A DNA stretch of 64,000 bases from Saccharopolyspora indica (GCF_027853965.1 NZ_JAQGLB010000016.1:62001-126000); one strand, 5' to 3'. Positions 1 through 8,699 are shown, counted from the stretch's first letter. The notes: generated from the sequence alone by a model not told the origin. Program-made: numbers and translations.

Positions 1-763
1 TGTGCCGCAAGGAGATTCGCTGCTGCGGCAGCGCACCGCCGCGGGCAACGTCGCGCTGCCGCTGGAGGCGGCCGGGATGTCCGGCCCGCAGCGCCGCAGC
101 CGCGTCGGCGAGCTGCTCGACCTCGTCGGCCTGACCGACAAGGCCTCGGTCTACCCCGACCAGCTCTCCGGCGGGCAGCGGCAGCGGATCGCGGTCGCGC
201 GGGCGCTGGCCGCCAAGCCGTCGGTGCTGCTGGCCGACGAACCGACTTCCGCGCTGGACCCCAGCACCACCGACTCGGTGCTGACCGTGCTGGACCGCGC
301 TCGCGCCGAACTGGGCGTCACGGTGCTGGTGGTCACCCACGACATGGCCGTGGTGCGCAAGATCGCCGACGACGTCGCGGTGCTCGACGGCGGGCGCGTG
401 GTGGAGCACGGCAAGGTGCTCGACCTGGTCGCCGAGCCCGGCAGCCGGGTCAGCTCGACGCTGCTGCCCGCCACCGACCAGGCCGAGCCGCTGCGCCCGA
501 CCGACGGCCGCCACGACGTGGTCGCCGAGGTCGTGCTGGTCGGCTTCGCCGCGGTCGGCGCGCTACTGCCGGAGGCGGCCAGCCGGTTCGGCATCGACCT
601 GGCGATCCTCGGCGGCGGGCTGACCCGCCTCGGCGACACGCCGGTCGCGAAGTTCAAGGTCGGCCTGAGCGGCGAACGCGCCGAGGCCGCGCTGAAGTGG
701 ATGGTCGAACGGGACGCGCACGTGCGACGCGCCCCGGTGTGCGTTGACGGAGTTGCTGCGTGA
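1..763 (+). CDS. metN: Methionine ABC importer ATP-binding protein MetN (5' end outside window)
   Basis: ATPase that drives uptake of methionine through MetI with the binding protein MetQ. The window opens inside the gene: the Walker A loop is missing and the first readable residues are the Q-loop (VPQGDSLL). After it come the ABC signature LSGGQRQR, Walker B (VLLADEPTSALDP) and the switch histidine (VVTHD). The last 75 or so residues match the NIL domain, the methionine-sensing regulatory domain of this family. The stop overlaps the GTG start of metI by 4 bp (GTGA), so the two are probably translationally coupled. The family call is firm; the substrate follows from the NIL domain and the metI-metQ context. 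Confidence 0.93.
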   Translation, partial: VPQGDSLLRQRTAAGNVALPLEAAGMSGPQRRSRVGELLDLVGLTDKASVYPDQLSGGQRQRIAVARALAAKPSVLLADEPTSALDPSTTDSVLTVLDRARAELGVTVLVVTHDMAVVRKIADDVAVLDGGRVVEHGKVLDLVAEPGSRVSSTLLPATDQAEPLRPTDGRHDVVAEVVLVGFAAVGALLPEAASRFGIDLAILGGGLTRLGDTPVAKFKVGLSGERAEAALKWMVERDAHVRRAPVCVDGVAA

Positions 764-1443
764 GTGATGTGACCCCCTGGTCGGAGGTCTTCGCAACCCT
801 CGGTGAAGCAACGCTCGGCACGCTCTACATGGTGTTGGTGTCCACCCTGCTGGCAGTGCTCGGAGGCCTGCCGCTCGGTGTCCTGCTGCACTTGAGCTCG
901 CCGGTCGGGCTGAACCCGAAACCCGTGCTGTACCGGGTGCTCGGCGTCGTGGTCGACGTCGTGCGCTCGGTGCCGTTCGTGGTGCTGCTGGTGGTGCTGG
1001 CCTCGTTCACCCGGCTGCTGATCGGCACGTCGATCGGCAGCACCGCGGTGATCGTGCCGCTGACCATCGGCGCCATCCCGTTCTTCGCGCGGTTGACGCA
1101 GAACGCGTTGCGCGAGGTCAGCTTCACCGTCGTGGAGGCGGCGATCACCACCGGATCCAGCAGGTTGCGGATCGTGTGGACGGTGCTGCTCGGCGAGGCG
1201 CGGGCCGCGCTGGTCGGCGCGGTCGGCGTCACCGCGGTGGCGCTGATCGGCTACGCCGCGATGGCGGGCGCGATCGGCGGCGGTGGCCTGGGCACGACCG
1301 CGATCCAGGACGGCTACCAGGGCTACGACGACCGGCTGCTCTACGGCTCGGTCGTGGTCCTCGCGGTCCTCGCCTTCGGCATGCAGCTGATCACCGACCT
1401 CACGGCCAAGCTGGTCGACCGCCGCCGCACCGCCGCGGGCTGA
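760..1443 (+). CDS. metI: Methionine ABC importer permease MetI
   Basis: Inner-membrane channel subunit of the MetNIQ importer, 227 residues with about five hydrophobic segments. The cytoplasmic coupling loop is visible as EAAITTGSSRLRIVWTVLL, near residues 126-144, the EAA motif that docks on the ATPase. A glycine-rich stretch (AGAIGGGGLG) near residue 170 is typical of MetI. It starts with GTG overlapping the metN stop. The binding-protein gene metQ lies 286 bp downstream, separated by a repeat element, which is wider than usual in a metNIQ operon. Confidence 0.93.
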   Translation: MSDVTPWSEVFATLGEATLGTLYMVLVSTLLAVLGGLPLGVLLHLSSPVGLNPKPVLYRVLGVVVDVVRSVPFVVLLVVLASFTRLLIGTSIGSTAVIVPLTIGAIPFFARLTQNALREVSFTVVEAAITTGSSRLRIVWTVLLGEARAALVGAVGVTAVALIGYAAMAGAIGGGGLGTTAIQDGYQGYDDRLLYGSVVVLAVLAFGMQLITDLTAKLVDRRRTAAG

Positions 1444-1449
1444 TGCAGG

Positions 1450-1645
1450 TTTTCCAGACTCGCCTTGCGTGGCGGTGCGGGTGGCGGAACCTCAGCGCCC
1501 GCCTGGCTCCGGGATCCCGCTCTTATGTATGACCAATACACGGCGAGCGGGCTGTCCTCGCCAGGCGAACGCTGAGAACCCGCGGCGGTGCAAGCGCCTT
1601 AGGTGGGCTAAGCGGCTGCGCCGCTTCAAAGACAAGAACCAAGCT
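1450..1645 (-). repeat. Structured intergenic repeat, copy A (reverse orientation)
   Basis: This is the reverse complement of sequence found again at 2640-2848 and 12700-12874. Read on the minus strand it has a 7-bp hairpin (AAGCGGC, loop GCA, GCCGCTT; plus 1610-1626), then a long stem whose arms lie at 1491-1507 and 1560-1576, enclosing an inner 7-bp stem CCCGCTC/GAGCGGG (1516-1522, 1545-1551). The two non-Watson-Crick positions of the long stem are G-U pairs only when the minus strand is read as RNA. It separates metI from metQ, so the metQ leader carries it antisense. No coding content is recognised. Confidence 0.85.
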
Positions 1646-1729
1646 CGACGATCTTCAGAACGTGGGACCCGATTCTTCTTCGTCCGGGACCTCGTTCCCG
1701 TTCTGAACGTCCAGAAAGGACATTTCCTG

Positions 1730-2539
1730 ATGCGTTTGCGCTTCGCTGCCCTGGTGGCCGCCGCCGGTCTGGCGCTGACCGCGTGCGGCGGCGGCACGTC
1801 CGCCGCCGACGACCCCAACGCCCCGATCCGAGTCGGCGTCAGCCCGACCCCGCACGGCGAGATCCTGGAGTACGTCAAGGACAACCTGGCCGAGCAGGCC
1901 GGGATCGGCATCGAGATCGTCAAGTTCGACGACTACAACCGGCCCAACGAGGCGGTGGCGCACGGCGAGCTGGAGGCGAACTTCTTCCAGCACGTCCCGT
2001 ACCTGGAGGAGTACCGCAAGCAGCGCGGCGGCGACTTCGAGTGGATCGCGCCGGTGCACCTGGAGCCGCTGGCGGCGTACTCCAAGCAGTTCAAGACGCT
2101 GCAGGAGGTGCCCAACGGCGCCACCGTGACGCTGTCCAACGACCCGGCGAACCAGTTCCGCGGCCTGAAGCTGCTGGAGCAGGGCGGCCTGATCAAGCTC
2201 AAGCCGGAGGCGGCGGTCGGCACCCGGCTGGCGTCGGCGATCGCGGAGAACCCGAAGAACATCGACTTCAAGGACCTCTCGCCGGACCAGCTGCCGCGCT
2301 CGGTGGACGACGCCGCCGTCGCGGTGGTCAACGGCAACTACGCGATCAAGGCCAACCTGCAGAACCCGATCGCGGTGGAGAGCGCGGAGAACAACCCGTA
2401 CGCCAACGGCCTGGTGACCTCGCCCGCGCTGGCCAAGGACCCGCGGATCACCAAGCTGGCCGAGCTGCTGCGCTCCCAGCAGGTGAAGGACTTCATCAAC
2501 CAGAAGTGGGGCGGCGTGGCCGTCATCCCGGCTTCCTGA
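1730..2539 (+). CDS. metQ: Methionine-binding lipoprotein MetQ
   Basis: Extracytoplasmic methionine-binding protein of the MetNIQ importer, anchored as a lipoprotein. The 269-residue protein begins with a short basic n-region, a hydrophobic core and the lipobox LTAC, giving a lipidated Cys19. Next comes the NlpA/MetQ core, with the start IRVGVSPTPHGEILEYVK and the middle segment ANFFQHVPYLEEY that line the ligand pocket. The ATG at 1730 is chosen over upstream in-frame starts because it gives the signal peptide directly and follows AGAAAGGA with good spacing. The gene is bracketed by two inverted copies of the structured repeat. Confidence 0.93.
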   Translation: MRLRFAALVAAAGLALTACGGGTSAADDPNAPIRVGVSPTPHGEILEYVKDNLAEQAGIGIEIVKFDDYNRPNEAVAHGELEANFFQHVPYLEEYRKQRGGDFEWIAPVHLEPLAAYSKQFKTLQEVPNGATVTLSNDPANQFRGLKLLEQGGLIKLKPEAAVGTRLASAIAENPKNIDFKDLSPDQLPRSVDDAAVAVVNGNYAIKANLQNPIAVESAENNPYANGLVTSPALAKDPRITKLAELLRSQQVKDFINQKWGGVAVIPAS

Positions 2540-2552
2540 TCGGCAGCACCTG

Positions 2553-2594
2553 CGGAGGGCACCCTCCGGGCCACGGCCCGGGCGGTGCCCTCCC
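2553..2594 (+). terminator. Probable terminator after metQ
   Basis: A 10-bp stem GGAGGGCACC/GGTGCCCTCC (2554-2563 and 2584-2593) with a GC-rich loop that can pair further lies 14 bp after the metQ stop. There is no long T tract, as is common in high-GC actinomycetes. Confidence 0.6.
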
Positions 2595-2639
2595 GCCGTT
2601 CCGGCGTCGGATCCCGGTCTTGACCGTCCTGATCTCGGT

Positions 2640-2848
2640 CTTTGTCTTTGCCTTGAAGCGGCGAAGCCGCTTAGCCCACCCTCGCAACCGGCACCGCCGC
2701 GGGTTCTCAGGCTGTGCCCGCCCAGACCTGGGCTCCTGGCGAGGCCAGTCCCGTTCGCCGTGTATCGGACACACATAAGAACGGGCTCCCGCAGACCAGG
2801 CGGCGTCTGAGGTTCCGCTACCTGCACCGCCACGCAAATCGAGCTGAG
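2640..2848 (+). repeat. Structured intergenic repeat, copy B
   Basis: Second copy of the structured element, in forward orientation. The leading hairpin is AAGCGGC-GAA-GCCGCTT (2656-2672). The conserved linker GCACCGCCGCGGGTTCTCAG follows, then the large stem region from CTCAG (2706) to CTGAG (2811). The inner stem is CCCGTTC/GAACGGG (2750-2756, 2779-2785). The outer stem here carries an extra small hairpin (GCCCAGACCTGGGC-like) that is absent from copies A and C. It ends about 60 bp before ispE. The 2540-2906 intergenic stretch holds only this element, the metQ terminator and presumably the ispE promoter. Confidence 0.85.
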
Positions 2849-2906
2849 ACAACATCTTGCCCAGGGAAGTCGGCGGTGGAGTGGCGTGGGCACGTACGCT
2901 CTAGTT

Positions 2907-3872
2907 GTGCTCTCCGTGGTTCCTACCCCCATCACCGTTCGCGTCCCGGCCAAGGTGAACCTGCACCTGTCGGTCGGCGACGCCAGACCGGACGGCTACC
3001 ACGAACTCGTCACCGTCTTCCAGGCGCTGTCGATGACCGACGAGGTGACCGTGCTGGTCGCCGAGGAACCCGGCATCGACGTGCACGGCGAGGGCGCGGA
3101 CTCGGTGCCCACCGGCGCCAGCAACCTGGCGTGGAAGGCGGTGCAGCTGCTCGCCGAGCACAGCGGTCGCGACCCGGAGGAACCCGGTGTGCGGCTGTCG
3201 ATCAACAAGGGCATCCCGGTCGCCGGGGGCATGGCCGGGGGCAGCGCGGACGCGGCCGCGACGCTGCTGGCGCTCAACCAGCTGTGGCGGTTGGAGCTGG
3301 GGCGCGACGATCTCAGCGAGCTCGGCGCGAAGCTGGGCAGCGACGTCCCGTTCTCGCTGCAGGGCGGTACCGCGCTGGGCACCGGCCGCGGTGAGCGACT
3401 GGTCCCGGTGCTGGCCCGGCACACGTTCCACTGGGTGATCGCGCTCGACAGGCGCGGGTTGAGCACGCCCGCCGTCTACACCGAGCTCGACCGGCTGCGG
3501 GAGGAGTCCCGGCCGAACCGGGTGGGCGAGGTCGAGCCGCTGCTGGAGGCGCTGGCCTCCGGAGATCCCCGCCAGCTCGCGCTGCTGCTGGGCAACGACC
3601 TGCAGGCCGCCGCGGTCTCGCTGCGCCCGGGCCTGCGCCGCACGCTGCGCGCGGGCGTGCAGGCGGGCGCGCTCGCCGGCATCGTCTCGGGCTCCGGCCC
3701 GACCTGCGCCTTCCTGTGCACGGACGCCGACGCGGCGGTGCGGGTGGCCGCGGAGCTCTCCGGCGCCGGTGTGTGCCGCACGGTCCGCGTGGCCCACGGC
3801 CCGGTGCCGGGCGCCAAGCTCGTGTCCGAAGAACCGGCGCACCGCCCCACCCCGCCCCAGGTCCACGCCTGA
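2907..3872 (+). CDS. ispE: 4-diphosphocytidyl-2-C-methyl-D-erythritol kinase IspE
   Basis: ATP-dependent kinase that phosphorylates CDP-methylerythritol in the non-mevalonate (MEP) isoprenoid pathway; cytoplasmic. Visible are the N-terminal RVPAKVNLHLSVG motif with the substrate-binding lysine, the GHMP ATP loop PVAGGMAGGSADAAA near residues 106-120, and the C-terminal GIVSGSGPTCAF motif. The GTG at 2907 gives 321 residues and aligns with the usual IspE start; a GTG 21 bp upstream is also in frame. In mycobacteria ispE opens the same syntenic block that continues here with the FadD-like ligase, pth and rplY. A 62-bp palindromic repeat begins 6 bp after its stop. Confidence 0.95.
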   Translation: MLSVVPTPITVRVPAKVNLHLSVGDARPDGYHELVTVFQALSMTDEVTVLVAEEPGIDVHGEGADSVPTGASNLAWKAVQLLAEHSGRDPEEPGVRLSINKGIPVAGGMAGGSADAAATLLALNQLWRLELGRDDLSELGAKLGSDVPFSLQGGTALGTGRGERLVPVLARHTFHWVIALDRRGLSTPAVYTELDRLREESRPNRVGEVEPLLEALASGDPRQLALLLGNDLQAAAVSLRPGLRRTLRAGVQAGALAGIVSGSGPTCAFLCTDADAAVRVAAELSGAGVCRTVRVAHGPVPGAKLVSEEPAHRPTPPQVHA

Positions 3873-3878
3873 GCGGCG

Positions 3879-3940
3879 CGTCAATTTCGTACGAAATTGA
3901 CGTTCACCCGGGTGACGGTCAATTTCGTGCGAAATTGACC
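3879..3940 (+). repeat. 62-bp double-palindrome repeat, copy 1
   Basis: There are two palindromes with arms GTCAATTTCG and CGAAATTGAC. The first (3879-3902) is perfect and flanked by CG; the second (3917-3940) is flanked by GG/CC. Between them is a perfect 12-bp palindrome TCACCCGGGTGA (3904-3915). The same unit recurs at 12500-12561 and, inverted, at 57939-58000. This copy lies between ispE and the ABC-F gene. Confidence 0.95.
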
Positions 3941-3993
3941 AGCCCGCCCGGCCTTGATGACGCAACGCAGTTGATGGAGTAGACGAGCACTCG

Positions 3994-5775
3994 ATGGTGA
4001 ACCTGGTCAATCTCGAATCGGTCCACAAGAGCTACGGCGTGCGCCCGCTGCTGGACGGGGTGTCCCTCGGCGTGTCCGCAGGCGAGCGGATCGGGGTCGT
4101 CGGGCTCAACGGCGGCGGCAAGACGACGCTGCTGGAGGTGCTCGCCGGCATCGCCGAACCGGACGAGGGCCGGGTGAGCCAGGCGCGCGACCTGCGGATG
4201 GCCGTGGTCACGCAGCGCACCGAGCTCCCCGAGGACGCCACCGTGCGCAACGCCGTCCTCGACCCGCACGGCTTCACCGCCGAGCACGAGTGGGCCGCCG
4301 ACGCGAAGGTGCGGTCCGTGCTCGGCGGGCTCGGCATGACCAGGCTCGGGCTGGACACCCCGGTCAAGGACTTCTCCGGTGGCGAGCGCCGCCGGGTCGC
4401 GCTGGCCGCTGCGCTGGTCCGCGACATCGACCTGCTGGTGCTGGACGAGCCGACGAACCACCTCGACGTCGAAGGCGTGCGCTGGCTGGCCGACCACCTG
4501 CTGGAGCGCAGGTGCGCGCTGGTGGTCGTCACCCACGACCGCTGGTTCCTGGACACCGTCTGCAACCGGACCTGGGAGGTCGTCGACGGCCGGGTCGAGC
4601 AGTACGAGGGCGGCTACGCGGACTGGATCTTCGCCCGCGCCGAGCGCGCCCGCATCGCGCAGGCCGTCGAGGAGAAGCGGCAGAACCTGGCCCGCAAGGA
4701 GCTCGCCTGGTTGCAGCGCGGCGCCAAGGCCCGCACCTCCAAGCCGCGCTACCGGGTGGAGGCGGCCGAGGCGCTGATCTCCGACGTGCCGGAACCGCGC
4801 GACTCCGCGGAGCTGGTCGCCTTCGCCAAGCGGCGGCTGGGCAAGACCGTGCTGGAGCTGGAGGACGTCGACCTGCGCATCGCCGACCGCACCCTGCTCG
4901 ACGGCGTGACCTGGCGGATCGGGCCCGGCGACCGGCTGGGCCTGGTGGGCGTCAACGGCTCCGGGAAGACGACGCTGCTGAAGCTGCTCGCCGGTGAGCG
5001 CGAGCCGGACGCGGGCAAGCGCATCGAGGGCAAGACGGTGCGGCTGGCGCACCTCACCCAGGAACTGCACGACCTGCCGGGCGAGTGGCGGGTGCGGGAG
5101 GCGATCGAGGACGTCGCCGAGCGGGTCACCCTCGGCAAGTACGAGCTGTCCGCCTCGCAGCTGGGCGAGAAGTTCGGGTTCGGCAAGGGCAGGCAGTGGA
5201 CGCCGGTCGAGGACCTCTCCGGTGGTGAGCGCCGCAGGCTGCAACTGGCGCGGCTGCTGATGGCCGAGCCGAACGTGCTGGTCCTGGACGAGCCCACCAA
5301 CGACCTGGACATCGACACCCTGCAGCAGCTGGAAGACCTGCTCGACGGCTGGCCGGGCACGCTGGTGGTCGTCTCGCACGACCGGTACCTGGTGGAGCGG
5401 GTGTGCGACAGCGTGCACGCGCTGTTCGGCGACGGTCGGCTGACGCACCTGCCGGGCGGCATCGACGAGTACCTGGCTCGCCGGGAGTCGCTGCTGGCCG
5501 CGGAGGACAGCGTCGTCGGCAAGCAGGCCACGGATGCGGCGGAGCCGCGCGGGCTCTCGGGTGCGGAGGAGCACGCGGCGCGCAAGGAGCTCGCGCGCTG
5601 CGAGCGGCAGCTCGACAAGCTCGCGCAGCGCGAGCAGGCGCTGCACGAGAAGCTCGCGGAGGCCGCGACGGAGCCGGAGCGGCTGGCGAAGCTGAACGCC
5701 GAACTGCTCGGCCTGCACCAGGAGAAGGACGACGTCGAAGCCCGCTGGATGGAGCTCGCCGACCAGCTGGGCTGA
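3994..5775 (+). CDS. ABC-F family ATPase with Uup-type C-terminal coiled coil
   Basis: Soluble twin-cassette ABC-F protein of 593 residues with no membrane segments. Such proteins act on the ribosome as translation factors or protect it from antibiotics. Cassette 1 shows Walker A GLNGGGKTTL near residue 38, signature FSGGERRR and Walker B LLVLDEPTNHLD. Cassette 2 shows GVNGSGKTTLL near residue 316, LSGGERRR and VLVLDEPTNDLD. The linker carries the basic region ARTSKPRYRVEAAE. The last 75 or so residues are charged and heptad-like, as in the Uup DNA/ribosome-binding coiled coil. This points to a housekeeping Uup-like role rather than antibiotic resistance, which remains an inference. Confidence 0.9.
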   Translation: MVNLVNLESVHKSYGVRPLLDGVSLGVSAGERIGVVGLNGGGKTTLLEVLAGIAEPDEGRVSQARDLRMAVVTQRTELPEDATVRNAVLDPHGFTAEHEWAADAKVRSVLGGLGMTRLGLDTPVKDFSGGERRRVALAAALVRDIDLLVLDEPTNHLDVEGVRWLADHLLERRCALVVVTHDRWFLDTVCNRTWEVVDGRVEQYEGGYADWIFARAERARIAQAVEEKRQNLARKELAWLQRGAKARTSKPRYRVEAAEALISDVPEPRDSAELVAFAKRRLGKTVLELEDVDLRIADRTLLDGVTWRIGPGDRLGLVGVNGSGKTTLLKLLAGEREPDAGKRIEGKTVRLAHLTQELHDLPGEWRVREAIEDVAERVTLGKYELSASQLGEKFGFGKGRQWTPVEDLSGGERRRLQLARLLMAEPNVLVLDEPTNDLDIDTLQQLEDLLDGWPGTLVVVSHDRYLVERVCDSVHALFGDGRLTHLPGGIDEYLARRESLLAAEDSVVGKQATDAAEPRGLSGAEEHAARKELARCERQLDKLAQREQALHEKLAEAATEPERLAKLNAELLGLHQEKDDVEARWMELADQLG

Positions 5776-6338
5776 CAGTCCCGCCTCTCCGCGATTTTCA
5801 GTGGTGGTGGCGTTGGGGCGTTGTCTCGCGTTTTCGGGGCTTCTTGTGGCTGGGTTGCGTCACGGTCCCCTGAGGTGCGGTTGGGTGGAACTCGGGACCG
5901 CGACGTTGAGGTGGCGATTTCACGCGAAACTGCAGCAGGTGGCGGCCGTGAGGTCGGGTAGACCTGTTTCGGCCCCGCCTCCGCTCGGGTGCCGCTCACG
6001 GGCGACGCGCCCGGCCTGCAGGGGCTGGGCGCGTCGAACCTCGTCGATGTGGAGGAACCCGGATGCTCCTATTGTTCGATTCCTACCGTCTGAAAGATTT
6101 GCTCTGAGTCCGAAGGCGGCGTGATAGGGGCACGACGACTGCGCGTTGACGTGGTCGGACACCGCGCGGCCCTTGGCCAGGGACGGGATGCAGTCGACCT
6201 GCTCGCCGGATCACCAGCAGCTCCGGCAGCGTTCAGCGATGGGGCGCGTCGACGCTGCGGGCTCGTGCGCGTCGACGTCGGAGCCCCGGGTTTTCCGCGC
6301 GATATGCAGTTGATCGCGCGGAACGTAAGCTGCGTCAC
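5776..6338. other. 563-bp intergenic region, no gene recognised
   Basis: No frame here has protein-like composition or a family match I recognise. It holds an imperfect 12-bp inverted repeat (5858-5869 and 5894-5905, one mismatch), the fragment GCGATTTCACGCGAAA near 5913 that recalls half of the palindromic repeats, and the operator-like site at 6293-6323 before the ligase gene. Confidence 0.6.
6293..6323. promoter_or_regulatory. Operator-like inverted repeat upstream of the acyl-AMP ligase
   Basis: Perfect 11-bp arms TTCCGCGCGAT and ATCGCGCGGAA are separated by 9 nt and end 15 bp before the ATG at 6339. The position suits a repressor site or a leader hairpin. No regulator gene adjoins it. 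Confidence 0.5.
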
Positions 6339-7994
6339 ATGAGCCGGTTCGTGGAGACTCTTGTGGCGTCCGCCCAGCGCAACTCCGGGGACGACGGGCG
6401 CGGGCTGACCACGGGTGAGCCCGCGGAGCCCTGGTTCCGCACGTGGGGACAGGTGCACGCCGATGCGCTGCGGATCGCCGGGGCGCTCGGCGGGGAGCTC
6501 GGGCCCGGTGCCGCCGTCGCGGTCCTGGCCGCAGATCCGGGGCTGATCGCGCCCGCCGTGCAGGCCGTGTGGCTCGGCGGCGGCAGCGTGACGATGCTGC
6601 ACCAGCCGACTCCCCGGACGGACCTCGCGCACTGGGCCGAGGACACCTTGCGGGTGCTCAAGATGATCGGCGCCCGGCTGGTGCTGCTCGGGCCGCCGTT
6701 CGAGCAGCTTTCCGGGCTGCTGGACGAGAATTCGATCGCGCACCGGGATCTGGCCGAGCTCGCCGCCTCCGGTGCCGCGCCGCTGGCCGGGCCGGTCGAG
6801 GTGGACGAGGAAGCCACCGCGCTGCTGCAGCTGACCAGCGGCTCCACCGCCGATCCCAAGGCGGTGCGGATCACCCACGGGAACCTGCACGCGAACCTGC
6901 TGGCGATGGTCGAGGCCGCCGAGCTCGACGCCGAGCGCGATGTGGCGGTGTCCTGGCTGCCGCTGTTCCACGACATGGGCATGGTCGGGTGCCTGACGGT
7001 GCCGATGGCGATCGGCATGTCGGCGGTCAAGGTCACCCCGGCGGACTTCCTGGCCCGCCCGCTGCTGTGGCCCGAGCTGATCACCAAGTACCGCGGCACC
7101 GTGACGGCGGCGCCGAACTTCGCCTACGCGATCGTCGGTCGCCGGATGGCCCACGCCGACGACGGCTACTTCGACCTGTCCAGCGTGCGCTTCACGCTCA
7201 ACGGCGCGGAACCGATCGATCCCGCGGCGGTGCGGACCTTCACCGAGGCGGGCGCCCGCTTCGGGCTGAGCCCGACCAGCATGGTGTGCGCCTTCGGGAT
7301 GGCCGAGGCGACCCTCGCGGTCTCCTTCGCGCCGCTCGGGCGCGGGCTGGAGGTCGACGTCGTCGACGGCGCAGCGCTGGAGCAGCGACGGGCGGAGCCC
7401 GTGCCTCCGGACACCGCGAGGGCGCGGCAGTTCGCGCTGCTCGGCGGGCCGTTGCCGGGGCTGGAGGTCGGCGTGGTGGACGACGAGGGGCGGCCGCTGG
7501 GGGAGCGGCAGGTCGGGCGGTTGCGCATCCGCGGTGCGGCCGTGACGCCCGGGTACCTCACCGTCGACGGTCCGCTGTCCACTCAGGACAGCGCTGGGTG
7601 GCTGGACACCGGGGACGACGGCTACCTGGTCGACGGGCAGGTGGTGATCTGCGGGCGGCGCAAGGACGTGATCATCATGGGCGGGCGCAACATCTACCCG
7701 ATCGACATCGAGCGGGCCGCCTGCGAGGTCGAAGGAGTGCGGGCGGGCAACGCCGCCGCGGTCCGGCAGGAGGCCGGGAGCCGTCGCGAGCGGTTCGCGG
7801 TGGTGCTGGAGTCCCGCCTGGCGGGCGACGAAGCGGCGGAGAAGGCGCTGCGCAAGGAGGTCGCGGCCCGCGTGGTCGACGCGGTCGGCGTCCGCCCGTC
7901 GGCGGTCGTGGTGCTCGCACCTGGCTCGCTGCCGAAGACCCCGTCCGGCAAGCTCCGCCGAGCCGCCACCGCAGCCCTCGTCCCGGAGGCCTGA
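6339..7994 (+). CDS. Acyl-AMP ligase (FadD/FAAL-like), counterpart of Rv1013
   Basis: Adenylate-forming enzyme that activates a carboxylic acid, probably a fatty acid, as acyl-AMP and passes it to CoA or a carrier protein. The 551 residues contain the P-loop LTSGSTADPKAV near residue 166, FHDMGMVG as in fatty-acyl-AMP ligases, LNGAEPI near 287, the hinge region GRRKDVIIMGGRNIYP near 437 and the catalytic lysine motif LPKTPSGKLRR near 530. In M. tuberculosis the gene at this position between ispE and pth is annotated pks16, although it is a ligase rather than a polyketide synthase. The true acceptor cannot be told from sequence. Confidence 0.87.
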   Translation: MSRFVETLVASAQRNSGDDGRGLTTGEPAEPWFRTWGQVHADALRIAGALGGELGPGAAVAVLAADPGLIAPAVQAVWLGGGSVTMLHQPTPRTDLAHWAEDTLRVLKMIGARLVLLGPPFEQLSGLLDENSIAHRDLAELAASGAAPLAGPVEVDEEATALLQLTSGSTADPKAVRITHGNLHANLLAMVEAAELDAERDVAVSWLPLFHDMGMVGCLTVPMAIGMSAVKVTPADFLARPLLWPELITKYRGTVTAAPNFAYAIVGRRMAHADDGYFDLSSVRFTLNGAEPIDPAAVRTFTEAGARFGLSPTSMVCAFGMAEATLAVSFAPLGRGLEVDVVDGAALEQRRAEPVPPDTARARQFALLGGPLPGLEVGVVDDEGRPLGERQVGRLRIRGAAVTPGYLTVDGPLSTQDSAGWLDTGDDGYLVDGQVVICGRRKDVIIMGGRNIYPIDIERAACEVEGVRAGNAAAVRQEAGSRRERFAVVLESRLAGDEAAEKALRKEVAARVVDAVGVRPSAVVVLAPGSLPKTPSGKLRRAATAALVPEA

Positions 7995-8018
7995 CCACCG
8001 GTCCGGTGCTGGCCACGC

Positions 8019-8038
8019 GCGATTTCCATGGAAATCGC
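8019..8038. repeat. 20-bp perfect palindrome between convergent genes
   Basis: GCGATTTCCATGGAAATCGC is self-complementary and lies 25 bp after the ligase stop and 35 bp from the pth stop. It resembles the GTCAATTTCG palindromes in its ATTTC/GAAAT core, but I found no second full copy. It may act as a bidirectional terminator. Confidence 0.7.
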
Positions 8039-8072
8039 ACGGGTTCCCCCGCACCCGGGCATGCCCGGCGGG

Positions 8073-8648
8073 TCAGTGGAACTGGTTCTGGGCGGCTTCG
8101 AGGCCCTTGGTGACCACCGCTTCCACCGCGTCCGCGCAGACGTCGATGAAGTACGCCAGCTCCTTGCGCTCGACGGTCCCGAAGTCCTTGAGCACGTAGT
8201 CGGCCGGGTCCATCCGGCCCGGCGGGCGGTCGATGCCGAAGCGCACCCGAACGTAGTCGCGGGTGCCGAGGGACTTGCTGATCGAGCGCAGGCCGTTGTG
8301 GCCGTTCTCGCCGCCGCCGCGCTTGAGGCGGATCGTGCCGAACGGCAGGTCCAGCTCGTCGTGGATCACGATCAGCGATTCCGGCGGCACCTTGTAGAAC
8401 TTCACCGCGCCCGCCACCGGGCCGCCGGAGAGGTTCATGAACGAACGCGGCTTCACCAGCACGGCGCGCGCCCCGCCGAGCCGTCCCTCGACGACCTCGG
8501 CGCCGGACTTGTGCGCCTTGAACTTCCCGCCGACCCGGTCGGCGAGCTCGTCGGCGACCAGGAAGCCGATGTTGTGTCGGTTGCCGACGTAGCGCGGGCC
8601 CGGGTTGCCGAGACCGGCGATCAGCGAAACCGCATCCGGAGAAGTCAC
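8073..8648 (-). CDS. pth: Peptidyl-tRNA hydrolase
   Basis: Cytoplasmic enzyme that cleaves the ester bond of peptidyl-tRNA released from stalled ribosomes, recycling tRNA. The 191-residue protein has the family hallmarks GLGNPGPRYVGNRHNIGF, with the catalytic histidine near residue 24, PRSFMNLSG, IHDELDLPFG with the catalytic aspartate, and GHNGLRSI. The GTG start at 8648 follows AGGAG with 7-nt spacing. It lies downstream of rplY on the same strand, separated by a hairpin, as in mycobacteria. Confidence 0.97.
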   Translation of the reverse strand: MTSPDAVSLIAGLGNPGPRYVGNRHNIGFLVADELADRVGGKFKAHKSGAEVVEGRLGGARAVLVKPRSFMNLSGGPVAGAVKFYKVPPESLIVIHDELDLPFGTIRLKRGGGENGHNGLRSISKSLGTRDYVRVRFGIDRPPGRMDPADYVLKDFGTVERKELAYFIDVCADAVEAVVTKGLEAAQNQFH

Positions 8649-8699
8649 CGTGAGTCTCCTGCTCTACCTGGGTGCGCAGACCATTGTCGCGAACGCGCA

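Noticed and set aside
1444..1729. SAM or other met-specific riboswitch before metQ
   Set aside because: The structure there is copy A of a dispersed repeat that also occurs after metQ and near prs, so it is not a methionine-specific aptamer; no SAM aptamer motif was seen.
5801..6124. Possible small gene in the 5.8-6.3 kb gap
   Set aside because: There is no ribosome-binding site, no motif, and composition unlike neighbouring proteins.
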